63,403 nucleotides of DNA from Phoronis australis. Taxonomy: Eukaryota; Phoronida; Phoronidae. The stretch spans positions 53,589 through 116,991 of the forward strand of contig NMRA01000861.1 of assembly GCA_002633005.1 (NCBI GenBank), given 5' to 3'. The notes under the pieces are model-generated. The model was not told the DNA's origin and made no database searches. It saw only the letters and a list, made by a program, of their open reading frames with translations. Of this stretch, positions 20,923-31,706 are shown one piece after another. Each line of letters opens with the position of its first letter. Within the stretch, counting starts at the first letter, position 1. A program made the position numbers and the translations under genes.

Positions 20923-23900
20923 TTCGCATTCTGTATAAGGTATTCAGCTTTTGAAGTACACTTGTTAATGAAGAATTTTTCTCTTATACATGGCTATGAA
21001 GAAAATTTTATTTTGATTTTTGATTCAGGAGTTTTGGTTTCTTCGTCATAAATGAGGAACTGGCAAAAGTCTACTGTAATGATGTGCTGGCCTTCGACAA
21101 AGGTACCAACTACAACAAAAGGCACCTACCCCAACATATTTTCGCAATGCAAGGGTTATGTTACAAATCGTACTGCTTTATCTACTTTGCTTGCAGTCAA
21201 ACAAATTATGTTATTTACTCAGGCAACATATTTTATGTGTCTAATGCATATATTGGTTTTGTCTACTACTTAGTACTCAGATAAATGTGATTTCTTTGTG
21301 GTACTAATAAACAAAATTTATGCCCAATACCATTTCTTAGTTTCATACTGAAAATCGGATGAAGACTTAAATGTGATGAAACAGAACTGGTAAAGTTGAT
21401 CCAAACCAACATTCCATCAACAATAAAGTAATTTAATTTATACCATTTTCCGCATTAGACCTCCGATCAATAAATTTCTTTACCCAGGTGGGGATGGGTT
21501 TCTTGGCTTGTAACAAATTCACCTACAGAAAATGACAAGCTGTTTCAAGGAAACTTGATAAACTGAGGTTTGAGATATAACGAACTATCAGTTCTTTCTA
21601 ATTGTACTTGAGTAAGGAATGTGCCAAGACAATGAATAGTCAAAATCAAGCGTTGGTTTAATTGAAGGAAGGCAGGTTTATAGCAGCTTTAACATCAATG
21701 ACAATCACATTAATGAACAAAATGAAGTTTCACTGCCAAAGTTTAACCTGTATAACATCAAATGCATTTCACTGCAGCAATTCTCAACACAACAGAAATG
21801 TAAATGCAAACAAGAGTTGCTGCATGACAAGTAACTAATCGAAATATGTTTGAGGTCATGGACACATTTATTTTAATTACGTAGTCAATTCGCACAGCCA
21901 CGTGGATCAACAAAAGCCAATGATGATGATTGATAGACTCAACATGAACCAAGTTACATGAACACTTCAATTACAAAGTAGGTACTGTATCACAGTTTTG
22001 GAGTCAAATGTAGGCAAACAGTGGTCAAGGATTGTTGGTTTACATATATAAAAAGTAAAATGTCAGTCTTATATGCTGTACGGTAAATGAGTAAGATCAA
22101 AAATATAGCCATGTCCTTTTGTATTGACAACAGTCTATATCCATATCAAGCTACTGTGCAAAGATGACTTTAAAATTAGTGTCAAATGTTCACTGAAGCA
22201 GTGATAGTTTCTTTTGATAGATCAAATAACATTTGTTGTCATTGCAAACCATTGATCGTCAAGGCAATGAACTGGGTGGCCCTGGAAGTCGTGTCAAGAT
22301 TGTGCACGCCTTGTTTTTCTCTCAAGCATCTGCTAATTATGGACACCGATGGCACTGGAGTATAGACCTTTCTTAATCCTTGACAGCATTACTCTTGGAT
22401 TTCTCAATGAAGTACCTATGAAGCCTGTAAGTGTAAAATATTGTGAAAAGTTACAATATAATTGACCACTGAAACACTAAAACCAAAGATACAGTGCAAA
22501 GAAAACCACCATTGGGTACGAGTAATGATAACTGTATCTATACCACCAACTGAATGCTAGTATCAACAAGTGTGAGAGGTTGCAAGTTAGAAAGATGGTG
22601 CAAGAACTAATGCACGTATTGCCACTTGACTCTTTGTATAAATCTTCAACACAGTATAACTTTTGAAGGCTATTACAAAACACTTTATGGTTTAAGTGGA
22701 TCCTAGAGTTCTAAGACAAGAAATTGAACTCATGGCAACATGGTTATGTCCCAAGTGCTACTCAGCAGCCGTTGTATGAATATGTTACCACACAACTGTT
22801 TTATCAAGCCCAAACAATGGTCATACTATTATCGTCTTTTAACAAGCAGTAAGAAACCTACATTGAGAGACAATAGAGTTACATTTTCACAGAAAAATTA
22901 CTGCGACTATAAACCCTGTTATCTGCGCAACTTCACTTATGATTTTAACCACTTTCCACATTCAGATGAGAAATAAGTTTTGGTATTGCAAAGAACTGTC
23001 AGTTCATTATGGTTGTGACCATGTCAGGTGAATGAAATGGCTTGCTGTGACACGTCATCCTAAAGAAACTCTCAAGTAGTAACAAATTGGTGGAGATTTT
23101 CAAGCCCAAAGTTCACACCTATTTTTACCGAGGAACAATTCGAGATCAATATCATACTAATGGTACAAGGTCTAAATGAACAGTTGGTTTTCGTGACATA
23201 AGGCATGCCTATATCTACTTTAAATTCCAATAGAGCATAGAGCCTTTACAAGAGCAGACACAAACCTTTGATCCAGTTTGTGAGGATGGAGGTGACAAAG
23301 AAGATAAGGACAAGGGTGAAAAACAGCTCTGAATCCCTGCAAGACGACAATAGTGGCCTTTGTAAGAAGACATTCAGTTTAAAATTTATTCTGAGGCCTC
23401 TACACCGGAAACTCAGTCTTGTACATATGAATCTGAAACAGTGACATTGAATCGACAGATGGAATCGTAAAAGGGCAAATTTTCAAAATAAGGTTTTTAG
23501 AAATCGTGATTGCTCCCCACACCAAAAATGATGCACAGAATTTCAACCAGCAGCTGGAGTTCGCTTGCATTTATACTAGTTGTAAGCGAGTTGAAAATTT
23601 TCACATGCAAATTAGTTACATTACAACTGTTCTTTGCTCAACTGGACATCCTCCAAAGCACTGATACATTAGAATAAAAATATCACACTGCAGTAGGGTT
23701 TACACAAACCTAACATAAATAATTCATTCAGACAAATGAAACACTGTTTCGTGCATTTCAATGTGCATTTTCATGTTCTAATGTGGAACAGCAATGATAA
23801 CAACATCTGCGAAGTGCACTCATCCTTCAAAAATATCGCTACTATTTGTCTGGTAAGCAGCTTGGCTGTATTCATAAGTTTAGGTGTAAAAGTCTAGGTC

Positions 23901-24440
23901 CAAGCAGTTTTTTTAGTAAAAGAGCTCGCTACAGGGGGTTATTTTGAAAACACAGATATGTAAATGCTTTGATCTACGTACTTTTGTAAAAAGTCAGTGT
24001 GAGGGGTTGCTGGTGCATGGTGGTAGGGGTAATGCGTCGTTAGAATCCCCAACACTCCGAAATATTGGGAACCCCATTTTGGACACCCTATTTTCGAAAT
24101 CCTGGGTGAATCAATGAATAGAAATTGAACATGCTTTAAACAAGGAATGTTTAAATACTGTAAATATCTTTGGATAGGATTGTGAGTTGTGAGTTGAATA
24201 AAATGTGAAATGTCGCTCTGCGAGATATTAAGGAAATGAATGAAACAATACCTCAAGGTTTTTTCAGGTAATGACCAGTCTGGGACTCATGCAAAGAAGT
24301 TTGTAGAGGGCGTTGTCTAAACCACTCATTCTGAAAGTATAGATAACAAAGGAGGGTTTAAATACAATTTGTCTCATTTTACCAGGAGCAATCACAAGAT
24401 TTAAGAATGTACTTTCAGTCAATTTGACAAACCTTTATGC
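20923..24440. other. intergenic or intronic AT-rich DNA
   Basis: No gene established. A minus-strand reading near 22430-22380, after an acceptor-like TTACACTTACAG, gives RYFIEKSKSNAVKD and a stop, which could be the last coding exon of a minus-strand gene, but nothing supports it further. Confidence 0.3.
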
Positions 24441-24534
24441 TTAAAGGAGCATGCCACCCAAAAAACAACCTAATTTGAATCAATTTAGATCAAGTAGTTC
24501 TACTCCAAAACGACACGTACTCTGGAGTTCCGAA

Positions 24535-24965
24535 TAGTAGTAGAGATAGCAATAATAGTATAGACTGGAAAATTTCACGATTTTTAATAATAGTAGAGAC
24601 TCTAATAATAGTATAGACCCAACATTTTTGCCACTAGAAAAGTAGATTAATCGTATAGACTGGAAATTGTCGAAAAAAAATTAATAATAGTATAGAATGG
24701 AATAATGGTATAGACGGCAAATTTGTGGAAATTTAAACATAGTGTAGACTGGAATAATAATATTGGTTACAAATTTAGGTAAAATCCAATAATGATATAG
24801 AAGAGAATAATAATGCAAAACAGCAAATTCTAAGGAATAATGGTATAGACGGGAAATTTGTGGAAAATTAAAAATAATATAGACTGGAATAATAACATTG
24901 ATTACAAATTTGCGTAAAATCTAGTAACGGTGGATGAAAATAATAGGAAGTGCAAAATCTAATAA
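24535..24965. repeat. nested tandem repeat of TAATAGTATAGAC-like words
   Basis: A 15-bp core (AATAATAGTATAGAC with variants) recurs many times. From 24701 to about 24962 there is a higher-order repeat of about 130 bp in two copies (around GGTATAGACGG, AAATTTGTGGAAA, ACAAATTT). Related words occur near the right end (GTCGTATAGACCGG at about 26833). It may be the subterminal binding-site array of this transposon. Confidence 0.75.
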
Positions 24966-25284
24966 TGATGTAGATGGGATTGGAATAATAATGCGTAGAA
25001 GCATATTCTGTCTGACTTACCACCGCTATAAGTAATTGTTTCAAAGAAAAACTTTTAAATTGAACATTAGCATATTAGTTAAATTATTGCAGTGGTGTAC
25101 CCACACATGCCATAACATAGTACAGTGAAGTGGAATAAAGTATCATTGCTAAAACAAAGACCATTCGTTTATTGAATAACTTTAAATGGAAGTCTATATA
25201 GATGTGTTTCAAACAGTATACATTATCATTTTACTCAAAAAAGAATGTGACATTCATACTAGAGATGCCAATGTCGACTAAGTC

Positions 25285-25470
25285 CAAAAATTATAACAAG
25301 GAGGTAAAGATTTCAGCAGCAACATCCAGTCTTCCACGAAGCCGACAGTCTGAATAAAGTGTCTTGGTAAAACGAGTCGCATTTTTATCATACATATTCC
25401 TGACAGTCGAGCCTTTGTTTCTCTCAATCTCATGTCTTGCACAACGTTCATAGTCAATACCCTCGGAATA
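25285..25470 (-). pseudogene. C-terminal coding remnant in the nested transposon
   Basis: The minus strand reads without stops through GIDYERCARHEIERNKGSTV, RNMYDKNATRFTKTLYSD and RLRGRLDVAAEIFTSLL to a stop. There is no start codon, so it is the tail of a longer frame. Composition looks like real protein. I do not recognise the family. Confidence 0.45.
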
Positions 25471-25832
25471 TTAGTCAGAATTCGACGTCAAAAAGTCGGT
25501 ACATCCAAAATTTTACACGGCCAGAAATTGAGATTTCTTGCAAAACGTTCGAGTCTACGACCACAACTACGCCCACCATCTTGAATGTCTAATTAGGTAT
25601 AATAAACAAACCGATTCACATGCGCTTTTCCATTTATTTGGACGGGAGAGCAAGTAGAAATGAATTTCAATAGATATTGACTGGATTGTTGAACGTTAGC
25701 AACTATGTCATTTTCAAGATTGTCACAGGTCCATTCTTCCTGTTCATAAAAACAATCTATTCTCAAGTTTGGAGCGAATTGTAAAAATGCTGATGTCCGA
25801 TGTTGTCGGCAACTTGTTGGTACTTTTGGAAC

Positions 25833-26042
25833 CTAGTTCCTAGGTTGATTGAAAGGTTCGGCACCGTTCATTAACTGCACGGGTATTTGCGCTTCGTCGA
25901 CTTGCCGCGTTATCACCACGGTCCGTATCTGTAGCTGGATTATTTGTCGTACCAGCATCTGAATCAATGTCTGTATCTGGAACATCTCTCGGTTTGTAAA
26001 ATAATCCTCGAATTCTTTAGGCCTTTTCGCGGAAGACGACAT
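25833..26042 (-). pseudogene. N-terminal coding remnant in the nested transposon
   Basis: The ATG at 26042 starts MSSSAKRPKEFEDYF. The open frame then becomes glutamine/isoleucine-rich, but a neighbouring frame gives the more natural DTDIDSDAGTTNNPATDTDR. The frame has probably shifted. With the C-terminal piece at 25285 it suggests one decayed minus-strand gene inside the nested transposon. Confidence 0.4.
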
Positions 26043-27959
26043 GATTAAGTATGTAGAATGCGCATGTCAAAAATGACGAAAACCGCAGATGACACTGGCT
26101 GTGCAAAATCCCGGAATTACTCCCCCGGAAACCCAAACTTAGGGACAGACACAGTGAACACTTGGTACGGCTTGCCAGTTTTTCACAGGGTGCAATCATG
26201 AATATTGGATCACCCAAAGAAACTCGTCGAAAGCGTTTTTATTCATATGCACATCGAGCTGCCGGTAACACCGGTCTGTGTCACGGGGTGCGCGGAATAT
26301 TAAAAAAGGCACTTTTTGTGCATTAATTTCATCATTTCTGATGGCCTATTTCTTTGAGCAACTGCCGACCAGCCGTTAATATTAAGAGAAGTGGTAATCA
26401 TTTCAAGCTTTTTAAATTTTGCCAACACTTTAATTCTGACCGATCCCCTCGAACCCGTCCTAAATAACATTCTGGCTGTCCAACAGAAGGCCGCTGTGTA
26501 AACCATTGCTTGGGAGACCGATTATTTTACACTTTGAAACATACAGTTGTATATTTTATTGAATAAAATCTTTTAATGTGTATGACATGTGACTTCCGTG
26601 TGTAACGCGGAGTCGTATATAGCTCTTCTAAATTACGAAATCTGAACCGAGTGTCTCGTGGTCTAGAGATTTTGAGCGAAATAACCACGTCTTACGGCCA
26701 AGGTACGATACCCGGTGTCTATATCTAAGTTTTGGAGTAACAAATTTGTAATGAATGAGAATTTGCTAAAACTAATAATCGTGGAGAGTGGAAAAAAGTT
26801 AGAAAATTAATAAACGTAGAGACCCGAATAAGCGTCGTATAGACCGGAAAACGAGTCTGAAAAAAAAATTTATAGATACGACTATTCGGAACTCGAGAGT
26901 ACTGTTGCGTTACCTGACACCTGACGGCAGACAGACGTGTTGAAATTATCCAATGACGTCATCAGTTTCACACGAAGTCTGTTCAGCAGTTCACAACATG
27001 GGTTACTGGTGTCAGCTTATCGCTTGAAGTCATCGTTTAACACCAATAAATCATGAAATTTCGATGTAAATCCCTTAAAAATGGTTCTTATAAAAACATG
27101 TCATTTTATTTCGCTCTTACGGCTTGATTGATATTTGGACACACCGTAGCCTACAAAATTCGGCAGGCCAATAAGGTCCGTAGCAGGAGTTAGGGGGTCT
27201 GTTCGGAGACAATTTCGAAGTATTTTCCGTGAGATACAGACAGGAGAACCTAGATCTGTGTTGTTTAGACCTGTGATTTTTTGAGTTATAAACACAAAAC
27301 GCTTGTTAACCTGGCCAGCGGCTTGGAACCCGATCAGGGCTGTCGCGGCCGGCCGGATTGACTCATTGTTATCCTGGCCAGTGGCTCGGAAACTGATCAG
27401 ACATCACCAACATAAACCACCCAAAGTTCAGTGGAAACTTAACTTCCAGGCAAGAAAATACTATACTTGTGCGCCAAAGTAATGTGCACGTGATTATCGT
27501 TGGTGAATTAGCCACAAAACTGCAAATCTACTTCACTCGTCGGGGGCCGCGAATTCAGGTTCCGCTTTGGCCACAGCACCGTCAGGGCAGAAGTTGTACA
27601 TCGACGATCATTATTTGAGTAACGTAAATGTAAATACAGATTCCCCTAACACCTGGCTGTGAGATGGAAGTCGAGTTGTTTCACAACAGTTTCTGCCAGC
27701 AAACACCGAATTAACATGACCTCACATGGCCTCAGTGTCCCGTCAATTAGTTTTATTGCACCTAAAGCCAGTAACGCAATGATTTATTCATTGCTGGCTT
27801 CTCATATCATTTGCACTCATGAACAGTCCAAAGGCATTATAAATTGCATCTAATGAGACACATTTGTTTCAGTTTTATATAAGTATTGGTTAGGGTGAGC
27901 ATAATTCATTTCGAAACAGAACGCTCAGTAATAAACGCCAACATGGCAACTCACAATCC

Positions 27960-28107
27960 CGACTTAGGACGAGCTAGAGCTCATCAGTCCCGACTTCGAA
28001 AGTGGATCGTTAAGTTTTACAGGCTATCAATTCGAACAGGAATACAGTGATGAAGAAATACAAGAGAGGCGCCGTGAACAAGCCCAGACAACGGAACGCA
28101 TGGAGTT
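27960..28107 (+). pseudogene. P2X7-like first exon of Kolobok-like element B
   Basis: The frame ELISPDFESGSLSFTGYQFE, then EYSDEEIQERRREQAQ, ends at a strong donor (TTGGTAAGT). An upstream ATG (MATHNPD, about 27943) is in a different frame here but in frame in element C, so one frameshift has occurred. This exon points toward the THAP exon, which is on the other strand. Confidence 0.6.
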
Positions 28108-28129
28108 ATTTGGTAAGTCGGCATTCGTC

Positions 28130-28336
28130 ACTAGGCACTGTCGACGTCTGCAGGCCACAGACACGGAGATGTTTCACGGCCTCATACTTGCTATTTACAG
28201 TGTACATTTCATTCTTCAATATCATGAGCCACTTCCTAAGCATTTCGAACTGTCGAGGAAGTAAAAAAAAAACCGATGTACTTGCTTTCCTCGCAGCTGC
28301 TTAGTTCGGACAAGCGGGAATGATGCACCGCAACAT
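28130..28336 (-). pseudogene. THAP domain exon of Kolobok-like element B
   Basis: From the ATG at 28336 (minus) it reads MLRCIIPACPN and meets a stop, then, after a slip in a T-run, QFEMLRKWL and YEAVKHLRVCG. This is the same THAP domain as at 8059 and 50983, damaged by a stop and a homopolymer frameshift. Confidence 0.7.
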
Positions 28337-28513
28337 AGCGGCATTCATTCTGCATATGAACCAATGACGTCGCTAGCGTCGTTTCTCACCTTCGTCACAG
28401 GTTAACGTGACAGCTCTTGGCAAGGTAAGGTCGACCGTATGCGAGGCCATGTGGATATAGACCGATTAAGACGGCAAAAAAGACTAATTAAATCGGGTGG
28501 CATTCTCCCTTAA

Positions 28514-29924
28514 AACAACTTTGATTTAATTACCAGAAAGCAAAATTTGTAGCTGAGACAGTATTATTCTAAACTGACAGCGACTTAAGAGACTTATAAT
28601 TGATAAAAATTCAGGCTTACATTAGAGCCCATAGCCTAAACTCTGTATTCGATACACAACTCGAAAATTGTCGAGCAATTCCATGACATGAGCAAACATA
28701 AGATTTGCACTCCAATCACGTGATTTGACTAGCTAATTTTTTGAGGTTGTGAGTTCAAGTAATGTGCCTGGACCATGTAGACTGCAAGTAACCATTTTCT
28801 CCTAACCTGCACAGTCTAAGATGGAAATACAGAGAAAAGTGGCCATCAATAACTGAATAAGTTTAGCACACCTATTCTTTCTTTTAAAACTTAATGGAAT
28901 ACAAAAGATCAACTTACGGTTACAGGGGCCCCTGCAGGTGGTCAGTATTCTCCTAACTGGAAAAGATAAACAAAAGTAATAAGACATTCTCAAGTATAGC
29001 CATCTTGACCAAGACTTACCCCAAGCCCCCCACTGTACTCAGTACGACCAACACTGATATGAGTTTTCTAATAAAGCTATAGGCATGGCCAGGTGAAGTC
29101 CCTAACACATCCTACAAATATCTCTCTCCCCCCTCTCCAGCCACAATTCTTTACACTAACTGCTAAATTGTTTTGCTAGTTGAAATCGATCTAAAGGCCT
29201 TTTTGTACTTAATTCCGGTCTGAGAAGAGTGTCAACATGCACTGCGAAGTTAATTGAATTGTTTATACCGGCTTTGGATGTCTAGGTAAACTGTAGCTGA
29301 CGATGTTGTCATCGAAAAAATCGCAACGTAGTGCAGATGCAACACTTGTACACCAGGATTTTTTAATGTGATAATTTGGGAACATTGACATGTGCTAATT
29401 GACACAAAAACCTATTTCTAATTTGATTGGTGACCATTCAAGCAAAATATGAGCAGCTTTTAGCGATGACACTACCCTGTAATTGTTGATGATAACAGTG
29501 ACCCCTTACAATAACTTCATCGATGTAACCGAAGTTGATCATTCATACTACACCGCAGCGTCGACGCTGCGCTTGTCTAATGTGAAGTCAACTGGCACAG
29601 TTAACTTCGATTCAGGACCGAAGTTAACCCTACATACTGACTGCAACTCACCAAAACATCGACATGACGACGTTAGAATGAAAGGGCCTTAGCAGTTTCA
29701 ACTACACGTTAAAACAACAACATGGTGTAACTAGTCCGGGTCAGCGTGAATCAGTACTACAAAGTGCAACAAATCGCAGAACAAAAACTGAACAGCTGAT
29801 CGAATTGAGGCTCTTCAAAATAATTCGGGTCCGATGTATGCTGACTGAGATCTGCAGTTACCCATCAGTGAATGCTCTAACCGTGTATACGAGCCACTGA
29901 ACATTTCAAAAACAGCATACTTAC
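28514..29924. other. intronic or intergenic DNA with a palindrome
   Basis: Apart from the 39-bp candidate exon, I see an 18-bp perfect palindrome (CGCAGCGTCGACGCTGCG, 29554-29571). A hairpin of GTTAACTTCG and its inverse lies at 29600-29628. No gene. Confidence 0.4.
28918..28956 (-). CDS. candidate second exon of an unknown host gene
   Basis: A 39-bp minus-strand segment has a strong acceptor (GTTTATCTTTTCCAG) and donor (GTAAGTTG). It reads RRILTTCRGPCN in the phase left by the candidate exon at 29925-30006. No family is recognised, and continuation exons were not found. Confidence 0.3.
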
Positions 29925-30006
29925 TGACTTGTACTTGTCCATCGAAAGCCTTGTATTGTTGTAATGTAAAACCTTCATGAGTTCGAACATTCAGTCTTGT
30001 CCTCAT
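29925..30006 (-). CDS. candidate first coding exon of an unknown host gene
   Basis: The ATG at 30006 starts MRTRLNVRTHEGFTLQQYKA then FDGQVQV, ending in a near-consensus donor (GTAAGTATG). The upstream 200 bp is richer in CpG than the surroundings. Phase 1 on exit fits the candidate exon at 28956. The LTR element begins about 400 bp upstream. Splice signals are the only evidence. Confidence 0.35.
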
Positions 30007-30411
30007 TGTTTCTCACCTATCGAACGAGTCGCTTGTACAGGTCCACGGTTTGTTGGTAATGCCGCTTGTTGTACTGGCTAACACGGCTTTTTCTGAATCT
30101 CGTAGAGCAGGACGACAGCGTTTCGCCTTCGGACGTACACTACATAGACCTACTAGTTTCCGTCATTTGTATTAATTCTGTTGACCTCTAGATCTATGGC
30201 TGCGCATGCGTTGTTGTAATGTTTACATCTATTAGAACATCCTGGATACTATATTCTTTGTAAACATTTCATTCGTTTGAAGTATTTACGTTTTTTTTCA
30301 AAAATTTTGCACACGTTGAAAGTTAATAACTTTTCGAACTCCCTGTCACATCAAAAAACTGGCTTAAACGGCATTAAGAGGTTTTTTTCTTCTGTAACTC
30401 CCGAGGACCAT

Positions 30412-30763
30412 TGTAATATAATGAGACACTGCTCTCCACGTGTATGTAAACATGTCTTAAAATATTCCCAGGGGATGTTCATACTCCTCCACGTGCATGC
30501 AAACATGTCTTAAAATATTCTCAGGGGATGTGTATACTTCAGTGGTAGTCGAGATTTCTAAAGGATGTACATATCTCTAGAGTGGCAATTATATGGAGAT
30601 TTCTCACGGGATAGGCACATTCCTGGTGTAGCAAATCTGAGAAGAGTGGCAGTTATGCAAGAATTTTCTATAGGATAGTCAATTAGCTGGTTGTAAGAGA
30701 GATGTACTAAAAGAGGTGGGACCATCACGTGATGGCTCCAAAGGTATTATTTAAGACACTAAC
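30412..30763 (+). repeat. 5' LTR, partial (cut by assembly gap)
   Basis: It starts TGTAATATAATGAG and matches the 3' LTR from 39070 with only a handful of differences over 352 bp. The rest is in the N run. The 5' part of the LTR (U3) holds a 53-bp tandem duplication (from about 30434) carrying CACGTG at 30437 and 30490, with a third CACGTG at 30726. Confidence 0.93.
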
Positions 30764-31254
30764 NNNNNNNNNNNNNNNNNNNNNNNNNNNNNNNNNNNNN
30801 NNNNNNNNNNNNNNNNNNNNNNNNNNNNNNNNNNNNNNNNNNNNNNNNNNNNNNNNNNNNNNNNNNNNNNNNNNNNNNNNNNNNNNNNNNNNNNNNNNNN
30901 NNNNNNNNNNNNNNNNNNNNNNNNNNNNNNNNNNNNNNNNNNNNNNNNNNNNNNNNNNNNNNNNNNNNNNNNNNNNNNNNNNNNNNNNNNNNNNNNNNNN
31001 NNNNNNNNNNNNNNNNNNNNNNNNNNNNNNNNNNNNNNNNNNNNNNNNNNNNNNNNNNNNNNNNNNNNNNNNNNNNNNNNNNNNNNNNNNNNNNNNNNNN
31101 NNNNNNNNNNNNNNNNNNNNNNNNNNNNNNNNNNNNNNNNNNNNNNNNNNNNNNNNNNNNNNNNNNNNNNNNNNNNNNNNNNNNNNNNNNNNNNNNNNNN
31201 NNNNNNNNNNNNNNNNNNNNNNNNNNNNNNNNNNNNNNNNNNNNNNNNNNNNNN
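30764..31254. other. assembly gap (491 N)
   Basis: The gap hides the end of the 5' LTR, the primer-binding site, the leader and most of gag. The 3' LTR is 825 bp, so about 473 bp of LTR alone belong here. The remaining roughly 18 bp cannot hold a leader and a Gag capsid, so the gap length is nominal. Confidence 0.95.
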
Positions 31255-31674
31255 GGGCTCCGGGACGTGAGAATAAGAGAGCACGTCCTACGTTCAGGCC
31301 CAACAACTCTCAGGGACGCCCTTAAAGTTGCTGTCCAAGAAATACACCTATGGGCGCGAATGAATTTAAAACCAGGAGATAACAGGGAAATCAGCCCCAT
31401 GGACATAGATAAAGTATCCCCTCCTCAAAGATGCAGGATTTGCAACAGAACAAATCATAGGACGAGGGACTGCCGGCCGCCCAGAACTGTTAACGCTCTA
31501 GACAAAGAACCAATCAGATGTTTCTTTTGTAAAAAACCTGGCCACATGAAACGTGACTGTTTTAGTTTTAAAAGATTTTTGGCCGCCCAAGCGAATCAGA
31601 AGCCAGTTAATTACTCTGACAACCCAAGCCCTGCTGATACCACACCACATGACGTTAACCCACAGGGAAACTAA
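31255..31674 (+). CDS. gag: Gag C-terminus with two zinc knuckles (5' part in gap)
   Basis: From the gap edge the frame reads GLRDVRIREHVLRSG and TTLRDALKVAVQEI, the end of a Ty3/Gypsy capsid. It is followed by two CCHC nucleocapsid knuckles, CRICNRTNHRTRDC (about 31432) and CFFCKKPGHMKRDC (about 31519). The frame ends at TAA 31672-31674. The knuckles bind element RNA in the particle. The stop is embedded in a -1 frameshift signal. Confidence 0.92.
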   Translation, partial: GLRDVRIREHVLRSGPTTLRDALKVAVQEIHLWARMNLKPGDNREISPMDIDKVSPPQRCRICNRTNHRTRDCRPPRTVNALDKEPIRCFFCKKPGHMKRDCFSFKRFLAAQANQKPVNYSDNPSPADTTPHDVNPQGN

Positions 31675-31706
31675 TGTGCACTGACTCGAGAGCTTCCGCG
31701 GGTCAG
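31665..31706 (+). promoter_or_regulatory. -1 ribosomal frameshift signal (GGGAAAC plus stem-loop)
   Basis: G GGA AAC (31665-31671) is in the exact phase for -1 slippage and is followed at once by the gag stop TAA. Nine bases downstream a 7-bp stem (CTGACTC 31681-31687 with GGGTCAG 31700-31706) closes a 12-base loop. The -1 frame continues without interruption into protease. The same heptamer serves as a frameshift site in several retroviruses. Confidence 0.8.

Larger units (their letters stand above)
24521..26898. mobile_element. DNA transposon nested in element B, TSD GTAC
   Basis: Comparison with the uninterrupted site in element C (CACGTACGG, about 52650) shows that everything between the two GTAC copies (24517-24520, 26899-26902) is inserted. 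The ends are inverted: TCTGGAGTTCCGAATAGT at the left, and TCTCGAGTTCCGAATAGT read inward from the right. It contains tandem TAATAGTATAGAC-like words, mostly at the left, and two coding remnants on the minus strand. The superfamily is not recognised. Confidence 0.88.
24445..28509 (-). mobile_element. Kolobok-like element B with nested insertion
   Basis: Both ends are present: AGGAGCATGCCACCC at the left and GGGTGGCATTCTCCC at the right, flanked by TTAA on each side (24441-24444 and 28510-28513). It is inverted relative to elements A and C and aligns with C along its length. A 2378-bp foreign segment lies at 24521-26898. It carries only the first exons of the two element genes, so it is non-autonomous. 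Confidence 0.88.

Noticed and set aside
22380-22435. Possible last exon of a minus-strand gene
   Set aside because: Only an acceptor-like sequence and a short open end. It cannot be tied to the candidate exons at 28918-30006.
31569-31576. TTTTAAAA as the frameshift site
   Set aside because: It is in the wrong phase. GGGAAAC at 31665 fits exactly and abuts the stop.
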